Positions 8,533 through 16,621 of a stretch of 64,000 bases of DNA are shown piece by piece. The stretch lies in contig NZ_PIPQ01000001.1 in assembly GCF_003987015.1 (NCBI RefSeq), positions 620,001 through 684,000 on the forward strand. The letters are read 5' to 3'. Every line of letters begins with the position of its first letter. The first letter of the stretch is position 1. Both the position numbers and the translations under genes were made by a program. The notes under the pieces were generated by a model, which saw only the letters and a list, made by a program, of their open reading frames with translations, was not told the DNA's origin and did not search any database. Source of the DNA: Aliidiomarina taiwanensis. GTDB taxonomy: Bacteria > Pseudomonadota > Gammaproteobacteria > Enterobacterales > Alteromonadaceae.

Positions 8533-9444
8533 TTAATCAGAATGGTTGCAGCGGTTACGCAGTTCATGAATAAAGCTGTGCCCGGCAGGCCCAAGGCTGT
8601 CTTCGTCTTTAAATACGAGGTACAGCTGCATGGTGCGTTTACTGTTGTGCTGCAAAGGCAAGGGTTTAAGCGTGCCTGCAGTCAGTTTCTCCTGTATAGC
8701 GCTAACAGGTAGCCACGCAAAGCCCAGCCCATTGCAAATCATGTCAATGGAGGTGCGTAAGTGGCTAACCGTCCAGCGCTGGTTAGCCCCTAGCCAGCCC
8801 GAGTCGCTGCGATTGGTCAGTGCCGAGTCCCGCACCACTAACTGGCGGTGGCTTTTTAGGTCTTGCTCGGTTAACTTGCGGCCTAACGCATGCAGCGCAT
8901 GGTTTGGGTTGGCCACCGCTAAAAATTCGATGGTGCATAGCTGCTCGCAAAATCCTTCGGTAAACGCCAAGGGAGAAATAGCAAGGTCCACATCGGCATT
9001 GCTTATCAATTCGCTGGCGCCACTTAACACCGACTCCACCAGCTCGACTTGCAGCAATGGGTACTGCGAAGAAACCTGCTCGAGTACTTGGTACAACAAG
9101 GCCGGAGGAAACATTTCGTCGACAGCAATGCGTAAACTGGTTTCTGTGCCTTGCCCAAGAGACTGGCCAACAATTTCAAGTTTGGCCGCTTCGTCCAGTA
9201 AAAAGTTCGCGCGGCGCAGCATCAACTTGCCCGCCTCTGTAAGGTGTGTTGTTCTCCCTTCTACCTGAAATAGCTTCACATTCAGGCTGTTTTCAATTTT
9301 GCTCACCGCATTATGAATGCTCGACTGGCTTTTATGAATGCTTGCGGCCGCCTGGTTAAAGCCACCGTATTGCACCACAGCACGGAACATACGCCATTGC
9401 TCTAAGGTGACTCTAAGTATTTTTCCTTCAAGTAACTTAGCCAT
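8533..9444 (-). CDS. LysR-family transcriptional regulator
   Basis: A 303-residue LysR protein. The winged helix-turn-helix spans about residues 13-70 (FRAVVQYGGFNQAAASIHKS, QSSIHNAVSKIE), and the effector-binding domain spans about 95-295. The C-terminal part has the CNGLGFAWLP element common in LysR effector domains. It reads away from the S8 protease gene at 9783 and towards the pirin gene, with 88 bases between LysR and pirin. Targets may be pirin-tauE, itself, or the protease. The effector is not predictable. The intergenic region towards the protease contains AT-rich palindromic stretches that could hold its binding site. Confidence 0.87.
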   Translation of the reverse strand: MAKLLEGKILRVTLEQWRMFRAVVQYGGFNQAAASIHKSQSSIHNAVSKIENSLNVKLFQVEGRTTHLTEAGKLMLRRANFLLDEAAKLEIVGQSLGQGTETSLRIAVDEMFPPALLYQVLEQVSSQYPLLQVELVESVLSGASELISNADVDLAISPLAFTEGFCEQLCTIEFLAVANPNHALHALGRKLTEQDLKSHRQLVVRDSALTNRSDSGWLGANQRWTVSHLRTSIDMICNGLGFAWLPVSAIQEKLTAGTLKPLPLQHNSKRTMQLYLVFKDEDSLGPAGHSFIHELRNRCNHSD

Positions 9445-9782
9445 AAAAATTGCACCTCTTCACCGTTCGGGTTTGTGGAATAAAAAATAGGGTTTGTTCT
9501 AATTTACGTTCTGCTTTTAAGAACAGTAACACGATGCAAAAGGCTTAACCCAGTAAAGATATGGTCGATCCCACAAAAAAAACAAAAATTAAAGTGTGTG
9601 GAACATCAGTTATATATAACGAACCATGTAGATTTCTTGTTATATTACTTTGTGTTTTTGTAAGCTATTGCCTAATTTACATATAATAGCTCTTGGGGAG
9701 GCTCCGACTAGACGTTGTAACCCACAGCCGTGAGTTTCGTAGTGAACAAGGGCGTTTGCTCACATTGGTAAGGATACTTATT
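9445..9782. other. 338-base intergenic region between LysR and the S8 protease
   Basis: AT-rich sequence between divergent genes. It holds a readable sigma70-type promoter for the protease (9658-9687), several A or T runs and short palindromes such as TTATATATAA near 9610. An in-frame upstream ATG at 9693 would lengthen the protease by 30 residues, but it lies at the predicted transcript start and has no ribosome-binding site. Confidence 0.6.
9658..9687 (+). promoter_or_regulatory. Predicted sigma70 promoter of the S8 protease
   Basis: A perfect -10 box TATAAT at 9682-9687 is preceded, after 18 bases, by TTGTAA at 9658-9663. This predicts a transcript start near 9694 and a leader of roughly 90 bases before ATG at 9783. 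Confidence 0.6.
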
Positions 9783-12700
9783 ATGAAACCAATAAACCCA
9801 GGGGTGGGGCTCTCGGCTCGATCCTTACTCCATTTAACCACAGGGGTTGTTGCTGCGCTCTTTTTAGTAGCCTGCGGCGGCTCCGACTCGAAAGAAGAAG
9901 AAACACCCGACGTTTATACCGTCAGCACTGAAGTAAATATAGGGGGCACCTGGTCGCCCGCAGAGCGGTCGGTAGAGCATGGCGATACGGCTGCGTTCAC
10001 CCTCACCTGGGACGCCACTGCTTTTCGCCTGTTAAATACGCAGGGCTGTGGAGGCAGCTTCAGTGAAGGCACGTACACCACAGGGGCTATTACCAGCGCC
10101 TGTACCGTGTCTGCTGAGTTTGAGGCAAATCAAGCGCCAACGGTGAATGCTGGCGAAGACATGACCGTCACGTCCGACGACACTGTCACCTTACAGGGAG
10201 ACGCCAGCGACGACGTGGCCATTGCCAGCTGGTTGTGGGAACAAACAGCCGGGCCAAGTGTTACCTTAGCGAACGCAGACACGGCCACCGCCACCTTTGT
10301 GGCACCTGACGTAGACGAAAACACAAACCTTGAATTTCAGCTGACAGTTACCGACAGTGACGGTGCAACCGCCAGCGACACGGTAGTGGTCACTGTCGAG
10401 CCTAAAATTCTTGAGGTCACCGGGGTGGCTTTAGTCGCAAGCGATCAGCGCACCGTGGGTGACACCCTGAGCGTGTACCTGGACAGCGACGACGACTTTG
10501 AGAGTGCCACCTGGTCTGTGAGTAACCGAAGCACGGCCCAAGACGTGTCATTTACCCGTGTTAACGGAAACACCATCGAATTCACCATAGACGCCAGCGC
10601 CTATTACGATGTTACCGTTACTTCAGAGTCGGGCTTAAGTGAACAAACCCTGGCCATACTCACTACCAATATTCCCGAGCCAGACCCAGCAGCCCTTGAA
10701 GACTACGACGGCACCACCCCCGTAGACGAAGTGGTGAGTGTGGTCACCAACCAGTCGTGGGTGGTCAGCCGGGTACTCACAGAAGCGGAATTACGCGACC
10801 TGGTGGTGAACACCTATTCAGAGCTTCAACCAGGTGTGTACGACAGCACCCAAGGGTTGCTATTGGAATACAACGCCGACTCGTTATTGGCCCGCGAACA
10901 GCTTGAAATGCTGCGTTTGCAGCCCAGTGTGGCCAGTGTGCACCAGCGCGTGCATACGGGGGTAAACTCCGACATTTCCTTTGTTATAACCCTGCCCGAC
11001 GACGGAGACACCTGGGGCGATGGGGGCAGTAACTGGCAACTAGAAGCCGAGGGCGCAAACTTTGTGGAAGCCTGGGAAACAACCACAGGCAACAGCAATA
11101 TACGCGTGGCCATTATTGACAGTGGCTTCTACGCGAACCACGAAGAAATTGCCGGGCGCTTTAGCCATGTTCTGACCAATGGCCAGTCGGGCCACGGGAA
11201 TGCGACAGCGGGCGCTATTGTGGGTGCAAGCGACAACGGGGTTGGTGTAACCGGTATGAACCATACCTCCCAAGCGGTGCTTTCGCGCTGGGGTATTCAT
11301 AGCTACGTTGAAACCTTGGGACAAAACGACAGCAGTGAAGAGCACGCCATTAAAGTGGTAAACAACTCCTGGGGGCCTATGGGGAATAGCTCCGCCTCGG
11401 TGAACGCGGGTATTCTCTTTAGCCGTGCTTACCGTTTAATTGCGCTTTACAATAGCGACGTACTGCATGTGTGGGCCGCAGGTAACGACGGCACCAGTGC
11501 CACGTACCAAAATGGTGCCTTGCACTTAAACGACACAGGTAGCTACTCACCGCTGGACAACATTTTAGTGGTGGCCGCTCATGGTGCCGACGGTGTACTA
11601 CTGCCATACAGTAACTATGGCACCACCGTCGACATTGCCGCACCCAGCGAGTATTTAGGTGTTGGGGCCGTGGTAGACGGCCAGTCGCAATACTATGTCA
11701 GCGACAATGACACCTATGGAAACTGCTATAGCGGTGGCTTTAATGGGACATCGGCAGCAGCGCCTGTTGTGTCGGGTGTGGCTTCACTTATTTACAGTAT
11801 GTACCCAGGCTTTAGTGCCGCCGAGGTACGCAACATACTTATTGAAAGCGCCGACACCTTTATTACTCAGCGCCACGCTACGAGCGACAGCTGTACAGGC
11901 GGAGCACCGGAACTGGTGGACTTACCCAACCCCATTCCTGTGTTAAATGCAGCAAATGCGGTGAGCATGGCCCAAGACATTATTAATGGCCGTGTGACGG
12001 TGCAGCACACAGTGAGCAATCCGTTTATGCCAAGCTCAGACTTTATGGTAAGCAGCATCGACAGTAACTTAGAACTGCAAACCATAGCTTGGACACTGGA
12101 AAGCTTTGTGAATGGCGAAAGCTGGCAAGTGGTAGACTCAGGCTCTGGTGTGTTTGACATGGGTATGTTCAGCGGTAGCTTCGACCCGCAGTCGAACCAA
12201 CACCGTATTACCCTTGACGTAGAGCTGCTCGACCAAACCAGCGAAACCCTGGTAACCGCAAGTCGCACCTATCCGTTTGCAGTCGGGCAGGTCACCTTTG
12301 TGGCCCGCGACACGGTTTCGCTGGCGCCAATAGCCGGGGCGGACCTAACCATTGCCTTTGAAAGTGGCTTGGTCAGTGACACCACCGGGCTAACCGACGA
12401 ACAGGGCATGCAACACGCATGGTTTACGCCAGGCAGCTACACTGTGTTCGCCCAAGCCACCGACTACCAAGACAACGCGGTGAACTTTGTGGCCTCGGCC
12501 GACGACGTGCAGCAGGTGTTTGTGAATATGACCAGCTCCGACGCGGGCGCGGTCGGCTCCATTAGCGGTGTAGTGGTTGATCAAAATGACGTGCCCATTG
12601 CAGGGGCTTCTGTGCGTATTTCCGGTGGTGAGCTCACCAACGGATACTTCGCTTCAGCCGTGACCGACAGCAATGGTGAATACGTTATCTCGAACATCTC

Positions 12701-13667
12701 GAAAACAGCGGCGAATGGCCAGCCCATTGTGAGCTTCACCATGGAAGCAAGCGCCCCCATGCATGCCACCATAGTTAGGGAAGAAGTGATTGTGCTAGCA
12801 GGGCTTGATCGCACCGAAAACTTCCGCCTAAACGAAGTGGTGTACACGGAAGAAGAACTGTTCGTCGATAACTTCGAAGCAGGGGCAGGCGACTGGGAGG
12901 CCACCGGTATGTGGCATATAGAAGCCATGCCGGGGAACACCCTGTACAACCTGTTGGTCGAGCAAGGCTTCGTGCTGTTTGCACCCGACGAAGTAAGTGA
13001 CTTTGCCTACTTACCACAAGCCTACCAAGGCGACCATGTGTGGTGGTATGGCGCCGCTGACACGGGCACCTTTATTGGGACGCAAAACCCGAACGACTCG
13101 CCACTCAGTGGTGGGCGCTCTACAACGTCGAACCAAGGAACGCTGACCTCGCCGGTGATAGACCTCACCACCGCCACCAACCCGCACCTTGACTTGCAAA
13201 CCTGGTGGGAAATTGAGTCGGTCAACCCGAACAGCAGTGGCTTCGACCTGATGCGAATCCAAATTTCGCAAAATGGCGGCAGCTTCGTTACGGTGCGTAC
13301 CCTGAACCCCTATGTGGACCCGAACGACTCAGAAAGAGCCGCCAAGCCTTTCTCGTCAGCAGGGTACAACCGCATGCCAGTGTGGGCCAACGAAACCCTC
13401 GACTTAAGCGAGTATGCAGGCAGTGAAATACAAGTACGCTTCATGTTTAACACGGTGGACAGTCTGTATAACGGTTTCCGAGGCTGGGTACTCGACAACT
13501 TCCGCCTCGTTGACATTAGCTACGACGAAGTGGAGCCCTCCATTGCCAGTGGTCGTGTGAAGGCCCGTATGTCCGACGCCTTCAAGAAACAGCACCGCTT
13601 ACCTAAAGCACAGCCCGAGGTGTTACAACACGCCCCCGAGCGAGAGCAGGGAGGAAGCCTACAGTAA
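9783..13667 (+). CDS. Large multidomain S8 (subtilisin-like) serine protease lipoprotein
   Basis: A 1294-residue exported protease. The start at 9783 (after AAGGATACTTATT) gives a lipoprotein signal peptide ending LFLVAC with the lipid-modified Cys at 31; an earlier in-frame ATG would bury the signal. A PKD-like beta domain lies at about 105-200. The S8 catalytic domain (about 430-730) has the triad Asp446 (IIDSGF), His471 (GHGNATAG) and Ser657 (NGTSAAAP), plus the oxyanion Asn in AAGNDG. A carboxypeptidase-regulatory-like beta domain follows near 925-990 (SGVVVDQNDVPIAGASV), then a C-terminal jelly-roll region with DNF.LVDIS that resembles MAM or immune-inhibitor-type modules. It is probably surface-attached and acidic, degrading external protein. 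A strong terminator follows. Two LysR genes are near but control is unproven. Confidence 0.88.
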   Translation: MKPINPGVGLSARSLLHLTTGVVAALFLVACGGSDSKEEETPDVYTVSTEVNIGGTWSPAERSVEHGDTAAFTLTWDATAFRLLNTQGCGGSFSEGTYTTGAITSACTVSAEFEANQAPTVNAGEDMTVTSDDTVTLQGDASDDVAIASWLWEQTAGPSVTLANADTATATFVAPDVDENTNLEFQLTVTDSDGATASDTVVVTVEPKILEVTGVALVASDQRTVGDTLSVYLDSDDDFESATWSVSNRSTAQDVSFTRVNGNTIEFTIDASAYYDVTVTSESGLSEQTLAILTTNIPEPDPAALEDYDGTTPVDEVVSVVTNQSWVVSRVLTEAELRDLVVNTYSELQPGVYDSTQGLLLEYNADSLLAREQLEMLRLQPSVASVHQRVHTGVNSDISFVITLPDDGDTWGDGGSNWQLEAEGANFVEAWETTTGNSNIRVAIIDSGFYANHEEIAGRFSHVLTNGQSGHGNATAGAIVGASDNGVGVTGMNHTSQAVLSRWGIHSYVETLGQNDSSEEHAIKVVNNSWGPMGNSSASVNAGILFSRAYRLIALYNSDVLHVWAAGNDGTSATYQNGALHLNDTGSYSPLDNILVVAAHGADGVLLPYSNYGTTVDIAAPSEYLGVGAVVDGQSQYYVSDNDTYGNCYSGGFNGTSAAAPVVSGVASLIYSMYPGFSAAEVRNILIESADTFITQRHATSDSCTGGAPELVDLPNPIPVLNAANAVSMAQDIINGRVTVQHTVSNPFMPSSDFMVSSIDSNLELQTIAWTLESFVNGESWQVVDSGSGVFDMGMFSGSFDPQSNQHRITLDVELLDQTSETLVTASRTYPFAVGQVTFVARDTVSLAPIAGADLTIAFESGLVSDTTGLTDEQGMQHAWFTPGSYTVFAQATDYQDNAVNFVASADDVQQVFVNMTSSDAGAVGSISGVVVDQNDVPIAGASVRISGGELTNGYFASAVTDSNGEYVISNISKTAANGQPIVSFTMEASAPMHATIVREEVIVLAGLDRTENFRLNEVVYTEEELFVDNFEAGAGDWEATGMWHIEAMPGNTLYNLLVEQGFVLFAPDEVSDFAYLPQAYQGDHVWWYGAADTGTFIGTQNPNDSPLSGGRSTTSNQGTLTSPVIDLTTATNPHLDLQTWWEIESVNPNSSGFDLMRIQISQNGGSFVTVRTLNPYVDPNDSERAAKPFSSAGYNRMPVWANETLDLSEYAGSEIQVRFMFNTVDSLYNGFRGWVLDNFRLVDISYDEVEPSIASGRVKARMSDAFKKQHRLPKAQPEVLQHAPEREQGGSLQ

Positions 13668-13694
13668 GGGAATGCTTTTCTAAGCAGTAAACAC

Positions 13695-13731
13695 AAAGCC
13701 ACTCAGCAAGGAGCTGTTGGGTGGCTTTTTT
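13695..13731 (+). terminator. Intrinsic terminator after the S8 protease
   Basis: AAAGCCAC (13695-13702) pairs with GTGGCTTT (13721-13728), with a further CAGC/GCTG pairing inside, and the right arm runs into TTTTTT. Confidence 0.85.
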
Positions 13732-13847
13732 ATGGCTATTACAGGTAGCTAATTCAACGCTTTAGAAGCGCAAGTTGTTGAAATTGATTTGTAAAATATG
13801 TATAAAGGCCGTTTTACGACCACACATATAACGGACAACGAATAACA

Positions 13848-14333
13848 ATGAAAAAAATCGCCTTTTCTGTACTTTTAGCCGGTTTCATAACCCCCGCTTT
13901 TGCCACGACAGTGACCGACCAAGCTAAAAGCGCAGGCTTCACTCAATGCCTTGAAACCACAGAAACCCTTGCGAACTTCCTTGTAAAAGAACACGCACAT
14001 GCTTCACACGACTTCTGGAACTCCGACAACGTAAACGAGCGCTTTTTTAACTCGCTTATTGTCAAAGACTACTCCGACGGTGACAGCCATATTTCTTTGA
14101 CCATTGTGCCCCGAGAGAACAAATGCGACTGGTCGTACACAGAAACCTTCACCGTGGAACAGCCTTGCCAAGTCGTTCGGGAAGAAATGTTCAGTGAAAT
14201 GTCCTATGGCGGCTCCATGAACAAAACCAGCTTAATGCTGCACAAAGACAACGACCTGTACTATTACCTAACCCCCTCAGAGTCAGGCAAAGCTTGCCTG
14301 GTGACCAAGCGCGAGATTTTTTATCAGGGGTAG
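13848..14333 (+). CDS. Small secreted protein of unknown function
   Basis: A 161-residue protein with a clear Sec signal peptide (MKKIAFSVLLAGFITPAFA, cleavage near residue 19-20) and four cysteines in the mature part, located in GFTQCLET, ENKCDWSY, EQPCQVVR and GKACLVTK. Four cysteines suggest two disulfides in a periplasmic or secreted domain. I do not recognise the family. It has its own short promoter region after the protease terminator, so it is not in the protease operon. A role as a protease partner or inhibitor is possible from position only. The start ATG has a weak upstream AACGAATAA and no strong Shine-Dalgarno. Confidence 0.7.
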   Translation: MKKIAFSVLLAGFITPAFATTVTDQAKSAGFTQCLETTETLANFLVKEHAHASHDFWNSDNVNERFFNSLIVKDYSDGDSHISLTIVPRENKCDWSYTETFTVEQPCQVVREEMFSEMSYGGSMNKTSLMLHKDNDLYYYLTPSESGKACLVTKREIFYQG

Positions 14334-14651
14334 GTGTCGAAGTATAAATTCGTTTGATCGAGCTGATGACACGCTTCCGCGAGCAACAAGAGAGCAGTTC
14401 TACTGATGAAGTTAGTCTTTAAATCAAAATTGATGGCACTCCTTAAAGTCAGTATAAAGGAAGGTAAAATATGATTTTAAAGCTAAACCAGAATTAAAAT
14501 AGTAATCGATAAATTACAGCCCAAATACATGCATAACCGAAGGTCAAAGCTTTTTGACTAAAGTAGCTGCACAGGCGAGACTAGGCGTTTTAAATTTGGG
14601 GGAAAGGTCAGTAGAGCCCGAAAAACAGATATAGACTTAAGCAACGTGGTA
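14334..14651. other. Intergenic stretch with no supported gene
   Basis: 318 AT-rich bases with stop codons in all frames. An isolated AAGGAAGG followed by ATG near 14472 opens only eight codons. No terminator, tRNA or family match was recognised. This marks the left margin of the accessory region. Confidence 0.5.
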
Positions 14652-14846
14652 ATGAGCCACTACCGCCTATCAAAAATTCGTCAGCAAGATATAAAGCTTG
14701 AAGATGAATCCGACGGATATGAACTAGAGCCAGGCGACGCACACCAAAACCAAATGATGCAGTTGTTAAGCGACCCGAAACGATCGCATAACTTCATGCT
14801 AACCATATTTGATTTGTTATTTCATGCAGAAAGGCCACAGCGTTGA
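14652..14846 (+). CDS. Possible small hypothetical protein (64 aa)
   Basis: Open frame from ATG at 14652, MSHYRLSKIRQQDIKLEDES to LLFHAERPQR. The composition is protein-like (charged N-terminal half, a more hydrophobic C-terminal FMLTIFDLLF), but there is no ribosome-binding site and no family match. Stop codons close the frame just upstream, so it could also be the tail of a decayed gene. A stem-loop at 14850-14884 begins immediately after the stop codon. Confidence 0.3.
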   Translation: MSHYRLSKIRQQDIKLEDESDGYELEPGDAHQNQMMQLLSDPKRSHNFMLTIFDLLFHAERPQR

Positions 14847-15165
14847 CGTATTCGCCCACACCAATTGCAAGTGTATGGGCGAATTACCAGTGAGTGCGTT
14901 ACGCAACAAACCTGAAACATCAAATAGAACAGGCACGTTATCTGCTTGATAATTAGCCATAGCCTCGCTAACATCAATGGTTACAATTTATTAACACGCA
15001 TGCCTGTTATATTAGATATACGTGCATGCACACTTACACTTCAGCTTTATACGCGTGAAGGTGATTAAAAGTCACGGCCTGAAAGGCTTTGCAGCTGTTT
15101 GGTTTGTTGGATATACCAAGCATGCTTAGTATATAAATGTTAGCGTAAATAGATAAGGAGGATGC
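14847..15165. other. 319-base non-coding stretch with a hairpin and palindromes
   Basis: It contains a stem-loop ATTCGCCCA (14850-14858) with TGGGCGAAT (14876-14884), extended by CAC/GTG inside, and a palindrome AAGCATGCTT (about 15118-15127) shortly before the next gene. The stretch is AT-rich and probably holds the promoter of the two-gene unit that follows. No gene is supported. Confidence 0.45.
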
Positions 15166-15729
15166 ATGGAAGTAAATGCAACAATTGAACTCAGTGATGA
15201 GGATCAGCAAGAGCTAGCCCGAATTCTAAATTGCTCGATAGACGATATTTCAGATTCCCTTTCATCGTATTCATCAGCTGCGCTGAGGGAATATGTTTCC
15301 ATGTTTTTGGGGCAGAAGATATTCAGGCGTGGATCTGATATCAACGAATATCGACTATTTCTCCTGATAACAAATGTGTTCGAGAACAGGATCCCGGACG
15401 AACAAGAGGTTTGCCGACTCTTTCAAACGAGCGCTACAGAAAGTCGAGCATTGATTCGGGCAGTAATGTCCAAATTTCAATATCAACTACGTGGCGCCAT
15501 CGATAATTCAATACGAAGAGCATTAGAGTCTGCTCAGCAAGAGGGGAATACTGGTCCCTATGTGGTAACAATCAACAGCCAAAATGTTGTCGAAGAGCTC
15601 AATAGGGCGCTTGCATCAATAGATGGAACACTTCAGCAAATAAAGAAAAAGCGAGGTAGTGTGTCCACTTTTGAAATATCCCCTGCCGCATACGCCAGAC
15701 TGACGGAAAAATTTATTCCTAATGAATGA
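15166..15729 (+). CDS. Unknown soluble protein, first gene of a two-gene unit
   Basis: A 187-residue cytoplasmic protein, no signal peptide or membrane segment. ATG at 15166 follows a strong AAGGAGG site. It is mostly helical by appearance: an acidic N-terminus (IELSDEDQQELARIL), then EVCRLFQTSATESRALIRAVMSKF at about residues 86-109, which has a helix-turn-helix-like feel, and a C-terminal half with VTINSQNVVEELNRALASID resembling a short coiled coil. No known family is recognised. It overlaps the next gene by eight bases, which implies translational coupling with a membrane partner. Together they look like a soluble/membrane pair in a cassette-like accessory region. Base composition appears more AT-rich than the flanking housekeeping genes. 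Confidence 0.75.
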   Translation: MEVNATIELSDEDQQELARILNCSIDDISDSLSSYSSAALREYVSMFLGQKIFRRGSDINEYRLFLLITNVFENRIPDEQEVCRLFQTSATESRALIRAVMSKFQYQLRGAIDNSIRRALESAQQEGNTGPYVVTINSQNVVEELNRALASIDGTLQQIKKKRGSVSTFEISPAAYARLTEKFIPNE

Positions 15730-16123
15730 GCTTCTTACCGCAGCAAGTGTTCTTTTGGCCATAACAGGCGTCCTGTATGCGCTTTGGCATGATGATATTG
15801 TTAACGCAATAGCTAAGGTTATGCCGCAGCATAAGGAAGACCGAGGAGAGTTCGACAAAAATCTTAAGTCAGTATTATGGTCCCGTGCGATACCACTATT
15901 ACTGGCTACACTATGCATAATGCTGGTTTATCTTCCGCCGAGCATCGGTATTATTGCATCGTCTTTTAAGGGTTACTGCTCTCTCGGATTCGAAAACTTT
16001 CAGAACTATGACCCGATTGCTACGTCGTTTGTCTTGGTAGAGGTTTTCACTTCAGTTTTAGCCGTTCAGAGTATTGTGTATGTTTGGAAGCTTATGTCCA
16101 AATTACGGGCGAGCAATCGCTAA
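15722..16123 (+). CDS. Unknown three-helix membrane protein, second gene of the unit
   Basis: A 133-residue membrane protein starting inside the end of the previous gene. Hydrophobic segments lie at about residues 5-23, 55-77 and 101-122. A charged loop (MPQHKEDRGEFDKNLKS) separates the first two, and the protein ends in a basic tail (KLMSKLRASNR). No family is recognised. The eight-base overlap suggests it works with the upstream soluble protein, perhaps anchoring it at the membrane. Its stop codon lies within the left end of the attC-like element at 16120, as expected for an integron cassette gene. Confidence 0.72.
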   Translation: MNELLTAASVLLAITGVLYALWHDDIVNAIAKVMPQHKEDRGEFDKNLKSVLWSRAIPLLLATLCIMLVYLPPSIGIIASSFKGYCSLGFENFQNYDPIATSFVLVEVFTSVLAVQSIVYVWKLMSKLRASNR

Positions 16124-16187
16124 CAAATTGCTGCACGCGGATAAATTACTCGCTACGCTCGCAATTTACCGGTGAGCAAAGCGTTAG
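16120..16187 (+). repeat. attC-like recombination site (integron cassette type)
   Basis: Nested inverted repeats resembling a 59-base-element. Outer CTAAC (16120-16124) pairs with GTTAG (16183-16187). Three-base spacers follow on each side. The inner TTGCT-G-CAC-G-CGG (16128-16140) pairs with CCGGTGAGCAA (16169-16179), leaving two unpaired G bases only on the left arm, as in true attC sites. An inner TAAATT/AATTTA stem (16142-16147, 16163-16168) closes the centre. The length, 68 bases, is within the attC range. The R' box GTTAGTT departs from the GTTRRRY consensus at one position. No integrase gene is in the window. Confidence 0.55.
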
Positions 16188-16205
16188 TTTGCCCACCAAC
16201 CTCAA

Positions 16206-16262
16206 TCAACCGTTACGAAATAGTTGCTTCTGATGTAAAACTCGCATGACGCGAATTGCTGA
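16206..16262 (-). pseudogene. Relic of a RelE/ParE toxin C-terminus
   Basis: On the minus strand nineteen codons read SAIRVMRVLHQKQLFRNG and stop. The intact toxin at 16622-16900 ends SAIRVMRVLHQKQQFPTG and stop. Thirteen consecutive residues are identical, and DNA similarity continues about 15 bases beyond the stop (TTTGCCC.CC in both). Upstream of the relic the frame is interrupted by a stop and similarity ends. This is a truncated second toxin copy lying directly beside the attC-like element. Confidence 0.75.
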
Positions 16263-16357
16263 GCTAAGTATCTACATGGGATTCCTAACCCTCGGCATTG
16301 TTGCTTTGCTTTTGTTGATAGTTTATTGAGTTTATAGCGGTTCATGCTAGGTTATAC

Positions 16358-16564
16358 ATGACAACGATGCGAAATGAACCAACAAAAGCTGAAACTATGG
16401 ACCGCTTACTGCTCATTATTATCTCTATATTTTTACCACCACTGGCTGTGCTGCTTAAAAAAGGGTTAGGTAAAGACTTTCTTATAAATCTGGTGCTTTC
16501 CCTTATATTTTTAGTGCCTGGGATTATCCACGCACTTTGGGTGGTGACAAATCCAGACTACTAA
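16358..16564 (+). CDS. YqaE/Pmp3 family small membrane protein
   Basis: A 68-residue protein. After a polar N-terminus it has two hydrophobic helices: LLLIIISIFLPPLAVLLKKG, with the LPPLAV turn that defines the Pmp3/YqaE family, and INLVLSLIFLVPGIIHALWVV, with the PGIIHA element. The family sits in the plasma membrane and is linked to membrane potential and salt or cold stress; the mechanism is not settled. The start at 16358 has AGG eight bases upstream; Met14 (16397) would give a more typical family length. It lies between a toxin relic and a toxin-antitoxin module. Confidence 0.8.
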   Translation: MTTMRNEPTKAETMDRLLLIIISIFLPPLAVLLKKGLGKDFLINLVLSLIFLVPGIIHALWVVTNPDY

Positions 16565-16621
16565 AAATAGGGCAGGGGCCTATCCTAGTAAACACGGGCC
16601 TTATTTTGCCCGCCGGCACAA

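Noticed and set aside
8630-9268. 212-codon plus-strand ORF opposite the LysR gene.
   Set aside because: The LysR protein has full family structure; the antisense frame is low-quality in composition.
9693-9782. 30-residue N-terminal extension of the S8 protease.
   Set aside because: It would sit at the predicted transcript start, lacks a ribosome-binding site and would displace the lipoprotein signal peptide.
14850-14884. Stem-loop considered as another attC site.
   Set aside because: Flanking ends (GCGTTGAC and GCGTTACGC) are not an inverted CTAAC/GTTAG pair and there is no one-sided bulge; it is simply a hairpin.
16246-16329. A 27-codon plus-strand ORF (MTRIAELSIYMGFLTLGIVA and onwards) encoding a hydrophobic peptide.
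   Set aside because: It starts inside the antisense of the toxin relic, has no ribosome-binding site, and could arise by chance. A type I toxin-like peptide cannot be excluded.
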